From contig JAHFOW010000009.1 of NCBI GenBank assembly GCA_023261465.1, forward strand, positions 1 to 27,879: DNA of 27,879 bases, written 5' to 3'. The notes under the pieces were generated by a model. The model made no database searches and was not told the origin of the DNA. It worked only from the letters and a program-made list of their open reading frames with translations. This document shows positions 9,101 to 17,200 of this stretch, in pieces (position 1 is the stretch's first letter; every line of letters starts with the position of its first letter). The stretch comes from Planctomycetota bacterium (GTDB taxonomy: Bacteria > Planctomycetota > Brocadiia > Brocadiales > Brocadiaceae). Both the position numbers and the translations under genes were made by a program.

Positions 9101-9593
9101 CTCTTGCATCAAACATATACTTCGATTTATTCTCCGGCGTCAAATCGGGGAAGCCATCGTCAGCCCACTGCTTCCATCCCTTTCGAATTAATGGGTATCT
9201 TAACCGGTATGGTCCATAAACCCTGCGATGGAATGTATACCCTTTGAGACACATCCTGGGGTTCCAATTCCTCGTGGCCTTGTTCCCATAAAGATCTGCG
9301 TAGTTCTGATGGTCATAGTTCTGCTCGACCCTCATAACGACCTCGTTCCTGACAAATGCCCGTACTCTACAGCCATGGGTATCATTTGGAGAGCAAACGA
9401 AGGTAAAGGTACGATCATACCTATACTGTTCGCGATATACACTTTCCCATGCGCGATCCGGATATGCATCCAACGGGTTGCCAACCTCCACGGCAGGCTT
9501 TAACAACCTGAATGCCATTGTTTTATTTGCAACGGTAAACGTTGCTCCAGCCGCACCGGCAACCTGTAGGAAAGTCCTTCTCGTAAGTTTCAT
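6144..9593 (-). CDS. nxrA: Nitrite oxidoreductase catalytic (alpha) subunit, Mo-bisMGD
   Basis: This is the 1149-aa catalytic subunit of NXR and oxidises nitrite to nitrate at a molybdenum bis-MGD centre. In anammox bacteria this replenishes electrons for carbon fixation. A Tat signal is present (LTRRTFLQVAGAAGATF near 3-19), so the protein is exported folded. The proximal Fe-S cluster site reads Cys67-x3-Asp71-x3-Cys75-x39-Cys115, with an Asp in one ligand position. The Mo-ligating aspartate of type II DMSO reductases aligns with Asp275 in the WHGDQAPG segment. The protein is full length with no breaks. A strong ribosome binding site (AAAGGAG) precedes the ATG. It is the last gene of the chain nxrC, nxrB, chaperone, HExxH protein, nxrA. 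Assignment to anammox-type NxrA is from recognised sequence similarity; close relatives are nitrate reductase NarG and the NXR of Nitrospira. Confidence 0.96.
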   Translation of the reverse strand: MKLTRRTFLQVAGAAGATFTVANKTMAFRLLKPAVEVGNPLDAYPDRAWESVYREQYRYDRTFTFVCSPNDTHGCRVRAFVRNEVVMRVEQNYDHQNYADLYGNKATRNWNPRMCLKGYTFHRRVYGPYRLRYPLIRKGWKQWADDGFPDLTPENKSKYMFDARGQDELLRASWDEAFTYASKGIIHITKKYSGDEGAKKLLDQGYPKEMVDPMKGAGTRTFKGRGGMGALGVIGKYGMYRFNNSLALVDSHNRNVGADKALGGRNWSNYTWHGDQAPGHPFTHGLQASDVDMNDIRFSKLVIQTGKNLIENKMPEAHWLTQVMERGGKLVVITPEYSPSSQKADYWIPIKCNTDTALFLGLTKILMDEKLYDADYVKKFTDFPLLVRTDTLKRLKPNDIFPDYKLEDISHGASYKIHGLHDDQREIIGDFVVWDSKTSSPKAITRDDVGDKLTAKGIDPVLDGTFKVKTVDGKEIEVMPLFEMYKIHLKDYDIDSVVEMTNSPKELIVRLAHDIATIKPVAIHYGEGINHYFHATLMNRSTYLPLMLTGNVGYTGSGSHTWAGNYKAGNYQASKWSGPGFYGWVAEDVFNPNLDPDAPAMDLKVKGRAYDEEVAYWNHSERPLIVNTPKYGRKVFTGKTHMPTPTKIMWFTNVNLVNNAKHVYQMLKNVNPNIEQIMSTDIEMTGSIEYADFAFPANSWMEFESHEMTNSCSNPFIQIWKGGIRPVNDSKDDVMILAGMGAKLGELLRDMRFQDVWKFALEGRPEVYINRLLDGSTTMKGYTFGDIISGKYGEPGVALLMYRTYPRQPFWEQVHESLPFYTPTGRLQAYNDESEIIEYGENFIVHREGPEATQYLPNVIVSTNPYIRPDDYGIPENAEHWEDRTVRNIKKSWAETKQTKNFLWEKGYKFYCLTPKSRHTVHSQWAVTDWNFIWNNNFGDPYRMDKRMPGVGEHQVNINPYAAKDLGIEDGDYVYVDANPADRPYEGWKPNDPFYKVARLMLRAKYNSSYPYGVLMIKHSSWIATERSVKAHETRPDGRALSAGTGYQSSFRYGSQQSLTRDWSMPMHQLDSLFHKAKIGMKFIFGFEADNHGINTVPKETLVKISKAEDGGIGGKGVWDPAKTGYTTGNENDFMKKYLNGELVKVEKA

Positions 9594-9653
9594 ATTCCTA
9601 CTCCTTTCTCATTTTAAACCATGTATATAAACGCATTAACTATAAAATTTCAA

Positions 9654-10607
9654 TTAACAAACAGGGGCATTTACTAAATATACCTCTGCACACCTTTCAC
9701 AAACACCATCGTCTGGCTCCCAATCGGGAAAATCCTTTTTGATACCCGCAACCACTTGCGAGCCCGGATCAAACTTCTCGGCCCAGCTGAAGGTACGAAA
9801 TTGACATAGGGGACATTGTGCCCCTGGTAATATTTGTTTTTTTGCTTTTTGAATTGGTTTTACTGATAACCCTTCTGTAATTTTCATCAGGTGATTAATG
9901 TCTTTTGCCATGTCAAATATCTTTGGGTGAGTTAAATTTTCATCATTCCAAAGATTTTCAAAAAGCGCCTGCTTAACATCAGCAGGTATCTTCTTATACT
10001 GAGATTCAAATTCCCAGTAGCGGGAATCTTTATCAGATATAGTTTCAAGACCCTTTCGAATAAGCCGGCTATCAACAAAAATATCCCAGAAGATGCTATA
10101 TTTCTCCCGAACGATGCTTTCTTCCATCGGGTTGCCACCCAGTCTCTCATCCTTGTAGCCAAACAAAGGATTCAACATGTCGGAAACATGCATCAACTCA
10201 TGTCTGAGCATTTTTTTTAAATAGGGCAGTTCCTGAAACCGGTCGTAGAGCAACTTCACGACAATACGCTTCTGAACAGGGTCTACACTCGGACCCTTCG
10301 AAAGATCAGAGCCCTCTTCAAACAAACTGCGCGCCTTTATTATTACCGCACCTGCTACTTTCCCGTTAAGTTCGCCAAACTCATCAAAAATCTCGTTCAA
10401 ATACTTCAGAAAACCGAGTTTTTTAAAAAAATCCCACTCTATTTTTCTAAACTGCGCAGGCCGTTCATCTAAAGGGAAATTATCATAGACAGGATCAGCA
10501 AGAGAATGATATTCATCCGTAAGGCGAAAATCACCCTTTTCTTCATGAGACTTCAGTTCTTTAAATATCACCGATTCAACAAGACCAGGATCAAATTCTA
10601 ATTTCAT
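9654..10607 (-). CDS. Unrecognised HExxH and zinc-ribbon protein next to the NxrA chaperone
   Basis: I do not recognise a named family. The 317-aa protein has no signal peptide and is probably cytoplasmic. It carries a metallopeptidase-type motif HELMH at 136-140, within a helix that follows a Lys/Arg/Leu-rich segment. A C-terminal zinc-ribbon-like pair CPLC (265-268) and CERC (303-306) is also visible. The reading frame extends upstream to 10679, but I chose the ATG at 10607. It lies 13 bases after the stop of the chaperone gene, has an AGGAG sequence about 10 bases before it, and avoids a long overlap. Its position between the chaperone and nxrA suggests a maturation role (cofactor or metal loading, or processing of NxrA). 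Whether it is a peptidase or only binds zinc cannot be decided from sequence. Confidence 0.82.
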   Translation of the reverse strand: MKLEFDPGLVESVIFKELKSHEEKGDFRLTDEYHSLADPVYDNFPLDERPAQFRKIEWDFFKKLGFLKYLNEIFDEFGELNGKVAGAVIIKARSLFEEGSDLSKGPSVDPVQKRIVVKLLYDRFQELPYLKKMLRHELMHVSDMLNPLFGYKDERLGGNPMEESIVREKYSIFWDIFVDSRLIRKGLETISDKDSRYWEFESQYKKIPADVKQALFENLWNDENLTHPKIFDMAKDINHLMKITEGLSVKPIQKAKKQILPGAQCPLCQFRTFSWAEKFDPGSQVVAGIKKDFPDWEPDDGVCERCAEVYLVNAPVC

Positions 10608-10620
10608 ACCAATCCAGCTC

Positions 10621-11409
10621 CTAAACTTCTGTATCCTCAAATGTAGCGCAAGACAGACATTCATCAGGTGCGCCGGCAACCAACTCCTGAGTTAAATCAG
10701 ATTCCTTATACATCTCAGTCCTAACTCCCAGGAGACCCATTTCAAGCCTTATAAACTCCCTGGTCACCGCAGAGAGTGCATGATAAAAACCATCCTCTGC
10801 TTTTCTACCAAAGAGGATTGTAAATAAAGGCACCCATTTCCCGATATGTTCTTTGAGAAATTTCTTTTGAGCATCAAGACAGATCAGGGCTTTCTCTTCA
10901 CCATGATTCTCTAAAGCATACGCCTGTTTATAGAGGAGGAAATGCATAAATTCAAGCTCAACACTAATATGGTCGCATCGCTCTTTTTCCACCTCAGAAG
11001 TATCCAAGCCAAAGGCCTTGTAAAAGCCCTGTATATCAGCCAATTCATGAGTCTGTTGAAAAACATCTGCTGCGCCATATTGAGTTTCAAAGAGTGGACA
11101 ATCTTTTGAAATCGTATGACCGACAAGGCACTGATAAAGTTTCTGAAGCTTAGAAACGGGGTTCTCACAAAACAACTCCTGTAATTTATCCAGCCATTTC
11201 TTTAACTCAGCACCATTATCAGCAGACAAAAAACACTGCACCAGATCAGCCTTAAAAACTTCAAAATCGGGACTTTTCAGAGATGATAAATTTTTCTCTA
11301 CAGGATAAATAAAGCACCCAGAAAGAACCTGGTACATCATACTGCGAGTTATTAAATTTTCAGTGCTGAATGCTACATCACTATCAGCAAGGCTATTACT
11401 CGTTGTCAT
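10621..11409 (-). CDS. TorD/NarJ-type chaperone for NxrA
   Basis: This cytoplasmic chaperone of the TorD/DmsD/NarJ family (262 aa, all helical) binds molybdoenzyme precursors and supports cofactor insertion before Tat export. Diagnostic segments are the CPLFETQYG stretch, the FQQTHELADIQGFYKAFG stretch, and the DHISVELEFM helix that forms the conserved core. Cysteines near the C-terminus (CLSCA) are not a family feature. It starts 19 bases after nxrB with an AGAGG ribosome binding site, and ends 13 bases before the HExxH gene. The location between nxrB and nxrA makes NxrA the obvious client. Sometimes written nxrJ by analogy with narJ. Confidence 0.9.
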   Translation of the reverse strand: MTTSNSLADSDVAFSTENLITRSMMYQVLSGCFIYPVEKNLSSLKSPDFEVFKADLVQCFLSADNGAELKKWLDKLQELFCENPVSKLQKLYQCLVGHTISKDCPLFETQYGAADVFQQTHELADIQGFYKAFGLDTSEVEKERCDHISVELEFMHFLLYKQAYALENHGEEKALICLDAQKKFLKEHIGKWVPLFTILFGRKAEDGFYHALSAVTREFIRLEMGLLGVRTEMYKESDLTQELVAGAPDECLSCATFEDTEV

Positions 11410-11428
11410 TTTAAACCTCTAATTCAGA

Positions 11429-12643
<1,215 letters not shown>

Positions 12644-12692
12644 CTTACATTCCTCCTTTCAAGAATTATTAACAAAATATCCTCAATAGCTC

Positions 12693-13667
12693 CTATTGCC
12701 ATGCAACTCGTTCTATTGACAGAGGATGCCATTGAATAGATATATTTTTCTGCCCGTTCCTATCTTTTTCCCCGCCATTCCACACAGCCATGTTAAAGAA
12801 GGTATTTCCCCCAGGAACAAACTGTGCATCATGAGGATCCTCAGTAATAAGCGAACGATAGAAAATCACCGTCCATTCGCCATCTTCATAGCGGCTGCAC
12901 CCAAAAACATCCTGATGGTCCTGTGTGGTTAAAGTACCAAAACCTTCGGCATTCAGGTCTTCGACAGAACGCCCCCTACCAGGCTGCGACAAAAGATTAC
13001 GAGCAGCCCGCCCCCCTGACAACACGGCAATGCTGGTAATCAAATCCCTGTGATAATACGCACTGTAAGGATTCAGATTGAAATCATCATGCATATTTGG
13101 ATATTGTGCCTCAACGTCTTCCAACTCACCCTTAACAAGCATGTCCGCTTCCCAATCGGACTTCCAATGCCAGAGGTTTACAGGTTTTTCCCTATCGCCC
13201 ATTCTAGGACTAAAATGTTCAGCAGGGTCCATCAAAACCGTTCCCAAAGGAAACATCAATGCTACGGCATCCCGGAATTCCTGAACGGCAATAGCACGCG
13301 CATTCCTGGTCGGGTCTTTCCATTTTACCTGAAAATAAATTGAAAGTCCGTCATGAATAGCCTTTACTTCTGCATTACTAACAGAACCACCACCATTAGG
13401 AAATGCCTTATCCTGTTTTTGCAGAGGAATAACAACCTCTTTTGCATCCTTGAAACTACCCGTCAGCGACTCAACGTCCAGATGGTACGGTTTTTCCATT
13501 TGCACATACTTGACCGTCAAGACTTCCTTAGCTGGAGTATATTCCTCATCAGACGCCCCCTTTACCCCAGGTGCTGTATCCTCAGCAGCAAATGCCGATG
13601 TGCTGAGAAACGCACAACTCAGGAGGGCAAATCCATACCTTTTCAACAACATCAAACGTCTTTTCAT
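12693..13667 (-). CDS. nxrC: Nitrite oxidoreductase heme b (gamma) subunit
   Basis: This 324-aa exported protein has a Sec-type signal peptide (1-28, cleavage near AFAAED). The fold is that of the ethylbenzene-dehydrogenase gamma subunit, which binds one heme b through Met and Lys. The likely ligands are Met156 (in SPRMGD) and Lys169 (in NLWHWKS), 13 residues apart. The same pair with the same spacing is found in the fusion protein at 17201-18799. It receives electrons from NxrB and passes them to a cytochrome or cupredoxin. A very strong GGAGGAGAGGG ribosome binding site and a promoter candidate precede it. nxrB follows 49 bases after its stop. Lack of a membrane anchor fits a soluble NxrABC complex. 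Confidence 0.92.
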   Translation of the reverse strand: MKRRLMLLKRYGFALLSCAFLSTSAFAAEDTAPGVKGASDEEYTPAKEVLTVKYVQMEKPYHLDVESLTGSFKDAKEVVIPLQKQDKAFPNGGGSVSNAEVKAIHDGLSIYFQVKWKDPTRNARAIAVQEFRDAVALMFPLGTVLMDPAEHFSPRMGDREKPVNLWHWKSDWEADMLVKGELEDVEAQYPNMHDDFNLNPYSAYYHRDLITSIAVLSGGRAARNLLSQPGRGRSVEDLNAEGFGTLTTQDHQDVFGCSRYEDGEWTVIFYRSLITEDPHDAQFVPGGNTFFNMAVWNGGEKDRNGQKNISIQWHPLSIERVAWQ

Positions 13668-13722
13668 TCCCTCTCCTCCTATAAAAAATCCAATTTAAGA
13701 ACTCACGTCAAATTATATCTAA

Positions 13723-13750
13723 ATCATACCACGCAGACCTGTGATTGCAA
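13723..13750 (-). promoter_or_regulatory. Candidate internal promoter for nxrC-nxrB-chaperone-nxrA
   Basis: On the minus strand, TTGCAA (13750-13745) is followed after 16 bases by TATGAT (13728-13723), in the 107-base gap between the stress-protein gene and nxrC. Transcription would start about 48 bases before the nxrC ATG. No terminator is seen in the gap, so this would add to read-through from the upstream cytochrome genes. Confidence 0.5.
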
Positions 13751-13774
13751 ATTATTATATTCTCATACCTCCTT

Positions 13775-15109
13775 CTAGCTTTTATGAAATGTTGAGTCAG
13801 CCATAATCCCAGCTCTTGCATCATGAACAATCTGAGGAGTAATTTCCTTAAAACCTTCCCTTTTGGCGTACTCTTCTATCTTCTTTCGCACCACCTCACG
13901 AATAAACGAAGGTATACGTTCGGTTTGTACAGTTGCCTCCTGTGTCCACGTAACAGAATGGCAGGAATTCTCAATTGGTTTTTTGGCAACCGCACTCGTA
14001 AAAACCTCTTTTCTAAAAAGACCATCTTCGTGAAATGCTTTGTCATAGCTGGCGGTCAAGTAGTTCTTGTCTTTGTTCAAATCGTGAAACTCTTTACCTT
14101 CCAAAAGAGTCTCTTTTTTCAGAGGTACACTTCCACCAGCAAGTAAAATATTACACGGGGCGAGTCTCAGCAAATTTTCAGTCGTACTTCCAAGGTCAAG
14201 CCCATGGGTATTGTGAATTCCGGTACGACCAACAACTAAAAGGGAGGGATTTTCATGGGAAATGTATTTTAAAATCTGGTCATAGGGTTTTCCGTCCCGC
14301 AATATCGTTTCCATTCGGATATCTGCCTGTGCAGCCACACTCTGAGCCTTGTCCAGGTGACCTTGGTAGATTTTAGCAAGCCCTTTATCAATTATTTCCT
14401 CATGCAAGGTTTCCTGCTCTTTAAATCGAAATATCTGACCAGCCTCTTGAGAAAGCACTTTGGCAATGCTCCCAAAAGCCACACGATGATAATGCGGATC
14501 AAATACAGATATCGCATCAGGTTTCATACCAAAAGAACGCGCGAATACCAACGCGGACGCAACTCCGGCAGTAGATTGTTTACTACCATCTACAGCAACT
14601 AACACCTTCCCCTGAAAATTATTATTCTTAACGATCAGGACATCCGTGTTAATACGTCTTACAACACGTTCGCACACGCTTCCTATCAAATTCTCATTCA
14701 CAGCGGCAAGTCCAAGTGCGCCTAAAATTACAAGGTCATAAGAATTTCTTTGCACCTCTTGAATGATCTCGTGGTAATTCTTGCCTTCAAGAAGAAGTTC
14801 CTCGTGGGAAACGCCAGCATCCTTGCATTTGTTTTTAAATACGCCAAGATAGGACTCAGAGATTAATTTGAGTCCCAGGTTAATTAATGAAGTGTGGAGT
14901 TCGCGCTGATGCTGTAGGGTTTTTTCATCTTGATATTGGGGAGGCAATCCATTTTCCATGTCTCTAAAACGTCGTTGATGCAAAGTGGCGTCATAGACAT
15001 GGCAACCTACTAAATGGGAGTCAAACTTTTTAGAAATTTCTATTCCTAAGTCAATACAATAATTGGAATAGATTGAATTATCAATCGCAATGAATATTTT
15101 TTTATACAT
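13775..15109 (-). CDS. Tandem universal stress protein with C-terminal PCP_red-like domain
   Basis: This cytoplasmic protein (444 aa) has two universal stress protein (UspA) domains, about 1-162 and 166-325. Each carries an intact ATP-binding signature G-x2-G-x9-G-S (Gly130/133/143 and Gly294/297/307). A 60-residue linker is followed by a helical segment at about 388-432: W-x-x-E-A, ERIPSFIR, RKKIEEYAK, and ITPQIVHDA. This resembles the small C-terminal domain of the dark-operative protochlorophyllide reductase B subunit (PCP_red), found elsewhere as an accessory domain. The frame begins with a TTG at 15127, but I prefer the ATG at 15109, since MYKKIFIAID is the normal USP beginning. It sits between the cytochrome genes and nxrC, all on one strand with a short gap before it. 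Its function in the island is unknown; ATP-dependent sensing is possible. Confidence 0.88.
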   Translation of the reverse strand: MYKKIFIAIDNSIYSNYCIDLGIEISKKFDSHLVGCHVYDATLHQRRFRDMENGLPPQYQDEKTLQHQRELHTSLINLGLKLISESYLGVFKNKCKDAGVSHEELLLEGKNYHEIIQEVQRNSYDLVILGALGLAAVNENLIGSVCERVVRRINTDVLIVKNNNFQGKVLVAVDGSKQSTAGVASALVFARSFGMKPDAISVFDPHYHRVAFGSIAKVLSQEAGQIFRFKEQETLHEEIIDKGLAKIYQGHLDKAQSVAAQADIRMETILRDGKPYDQILKYISHENPSLLVVGRTGIHNTHGLDLGSTTENLLRLAPCNILLAGGSVPLKKETLLEGKEFHDLNKDKNYLTASYDKAFHEDGLFRKEVFTSAVAKKPIENSCHSVTWTQEATVQTERIPSFIREVVRKKIEEYAKREGFKEITPQIVHDARAGIMADSTFHKS

Positions 15110-15135
15110 AGAAATCCCATCATTCAAATTTTACA

Positions 15136-15693
15136 CTACAACGACTCTTTTTTCAGTTTTTTCAGCTCGCTCACCGCGCCTCCTGCTAATGCAATTGTTA
15201 TAACTGCTAGAAAGCCCCACCGGAGAGAAGATTTAAAAGTACTTGTTTTTTCTACCACAACTTTACCTTCCTTAGCAACTGAAGCAACCTGTTGTGCTAC
15301 CGGCGAAGAAAAACCGCGTATATGCGTAACCAGTTCCTTAATCCTTTTTTCTGAAATCGTTTTCCCCCACGGAGGACAAAGATTTGACTTGTCCACTGAC
15401 TTAGAACCTTCGGTTATGGATTTCACAAGCTGGTCGTCCGTCCTCTTTTTCATATACTCAACGTCGGTAAAATTACGTGGTTTTGGCTTTAAATCAATCG
15501 TAAAAAATGTGCCATCGCCTTTTCCACCCATTCCGTGGCAAGGCGAGCAATAATATTCATAAGTCTTTTTTGGAGATAATAAAAACGACTGCTCTCGCGG
15601 AGATGTATCAGCCGCCCTGGCTGCGCTATATCCACCTACTGTACTAAAAGCAACGAATAATGAAATAATAGCTAATATTTTCTTACCCATCAT
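15136..15693 (-). CDS. Membrane-anchored monoheme cytochrome c with Cys at the axial Met position
   Basis: This 185-aa exported cytochrome has a signal peptide (1-28) and one heme c motif CSPCH at 49-53, followed by the GMGGKGDG loop common in class I cytochromes of this type. A C-terminal membrane segment at about 157-176 ends in a Lys-rich tail. In relatives the sixth heme ligand is the Met of a MPPWG segment. Here the segment reads LCPPWG with Cys106, so a His/Cys-ligated low-potential heme is possible. Its ATG directly precedes the TAA of the tetraheme gene on the map, so the two genes are contiguous, with a GAAGGA ribosome binding site inside the upstream gene. Likely role: electron transfer in the NXR chain, tethered to the membrane. 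Confidence 0.88.
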   Translation of the reverse strand: MMGKKILAIISLFVAFSTVGGYSAARAADTSPREQSFLLSPKKTYEYYCSPCHGMGGKGDGTFFTIDLKPKPRNFTDVEYMKKRTDDQLVKSITEGSKSVDKSNLCPPWGKTISEKRIKELVTHIRGFSSPVAQQVASVAKEGKVVVEKTSTFKSSLRWGFLAVITIALAGGAVSELKKLKKESL

Positions 15694-17178
15694 TTATTTT
15701 CCTTCTTTCCTCGTCACATGATCAACCAAAAAAGCAACAAGCACCTTCAATTCATCATCAGATAATCCAAAATTGGGCTCAACTCCCTGCGGATTTGCTC
15801 TCTGCGGGTTCTTCAGATGATAAAACAAATACCCCGTCTGTAACCGGTCGCCGACAGTTTGTAAGTTTGGACCCACAACACCGCCTCCCTTAGGCCCTTC
15901 TGCGTGACAGGTGTTACAACCCTTCTCAAAAAAGAGTTTTTCTCCGCCAGCAATCATTTCGGCGGTTATACTACCTTCTTCAAGTGGCTTTGGAAGACCT
16001 TCCTTAACAATCAAATTCTTTTCGATATAATCAACAGCAACCTTTGCCTCATCGTCGGTTAAATTAAACTTGGGCATCTGCTGGCTCAGTGGCCGGATAA
16101 TATCAGGTGCTTGCAAAAACTGTTTTTCCCACGTCATCTTAATTTTGCTTCCGGCAATCGTTAAATTTGGCGCATAGCTACCGCCTTTTTCCTGTATTCT
16201 GTGACACGTTAAGCAACGAATTTCATACACAAGTTTTTCAAAGCCGGCCAGTCCGTCCCTTTTCTTTTCAACCACTGGCATGAGTTCTGAAATTCCTTTA
16301 ACATCATGACAGACGAAACACCGCGCCCTCTCGACAACATCTCTCCCTTTTTCAATGGCTGCTGTATCTTTTCGGAGATTATCAAACTCCTTTTCAGTTA
16401 ATACATTTACTTCTTGTTCAGCAGACTTGCCTTTTACTCCCTCTTCCTCATCTTTTTCTTCGGGAATAAACTGTGTATCACGCATCACAAACTCGACAAG
16501 ACCACGCAAGTCAGCATCATTGAACCGGTATTGTGCCATCATGGTATTGGGAAAATGGCTTTTCGTATTCCCCAGCCAGTCATAGAGCCAATTTCGGTTT
16601 ATTTTTGTTGTTATTTCACCCAGGTCAGGCCCAACACCTACATTACCGCCAACGCCTTTTATGGGATGACAGATGGTGCAACGCGCCCGACCCCACGCAC
16701 CCTTACCGTTGTTGTATATTTTATCCATCTTGTCATATTCGTCCGATGACAGCTCATCTTCCTTTTTCAAAAGAAATGAATCCCAAGTAACCTGGGGAAG
16801 CTGTTTATCAGAAATACTACTGAGAAATACAATAACGGCTTTTATCTCTTCAAAATCCAAACCAAGGTTTGGCATCTTGGCGTTCGGAACAACTTTTTTA
16901 GGATTAGCAATCCACCGTGACAACCACTCAACTTTTGCCTTGTTAATAATATTCGTGAGCGGAGGACCGTTTTTTACCCGCTTCCATGGGTCTTCCAATT
17001 CAAACGGAAGCACTGTCCATGCTTCAGGAATCCGATATTTTTTATCTAATTCTAAAAAAAGAGAATCAATCTTTCTTTCTTCACCAGACGAACTGCGATA
17101 AAACGCCGCTAACGGCAGACATGCTAACGTCGTAAAAATTAAAACTTTCTGTAAGCTCACCATTGACCTTAACCTCAT
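15694..17178 (-). CDS. Tetraheme cytochrome c, with a heme-less first cytochrome domain
   Basis: This 494-aa exported protein has an N-terminal hydrophobic signal or anchor (8-26) and four CxxCH motifs at 167-171 (CTICH), 287-291 (CFVCH), 322-326 (CLTCH) and 421-425 (CNTCH). The region 70-125 looks like the second half of a further cytochrome c domain (WLSRWIANPKK, then AKMPNL and a C-terminal helix) but has no CxxCH. Axial methionines can be proposed at Met213/214 and Met368. The last domain has a VEPNFGLSDDE segment where MPNFGLSDDE would be expected, so its sixth ligand is unclear. AAGGAG lies 6 bases before the ATG. It is co-directional with, and only 22 bases from, the upstream fusion cytochrome gene. 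It probably acts as a multiheme electron conduit to or from NXR. Confidence 0.9.
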   Translation of the reverse strand: MRLRSMVSLQKVLIFTTLACLPLAAFYRSSSGEERKIDSLFLELDKKYRIPEAWTVLPFELEDPWKRVKNGPPLTNIINKAKVEWLSRWIANPKKVVPNAKMPNLGLDFEEIKAVIVFLSSISDKQLPQVTWDSFLLKKEDELSSDEYDKMDKIYNNGKGAWGRARCTICHPIKGVGGNVGVGPDLGEITTKINRNWLYDWLGNTKSHFPNTMMAQYRFNDADLRGLVEFVMRDTQFIPEEKDEEEGVKGKSAEQEVNVLTEKEFDNLRKDTAAIEKGRDVVERARCFVCHDVKGISELMPVVEKKRDGLAGFEKLVYEIRCLTCHRIQEKGGSYAPNLTIAGSKIKMTWEKQFLQAPDIIRPLSQQMPKFNLTDDEAKVAVDYIEKNLIVKEGLPKPLEEGSITAEMIAGGEKLFFEKGCNTCHAEGPKGGGVVGPNLQTVGDRLQTGYLFYHLKNPQRANPQGVEPNFGLSDDELKVLVAFLVDHVTRKEGK

Positions 17179-17200
17179 AAAAACTCCTTAACTAGATTTT

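Noticed and set aside
10608..10679. Longer N-terminus for the HExxH protein
   Set aside because: It would overlap the chaperone gene by 59 bases. The ATG at 10607 has a ribosome binding site and a normal 13-base gap.
13353..13778. 141-codon plus-strand frame covering the start of nxrC and the upstream gap
   Set aside because: It runs antisense to the nxrC signal peptide and promoter, with no start signals.
16673..17101. 142-codon plus-strand frame opposite the tetraheme cytochrome
   Set aside because: Antisense shadow of a cytochrome with four intact heme motifs.
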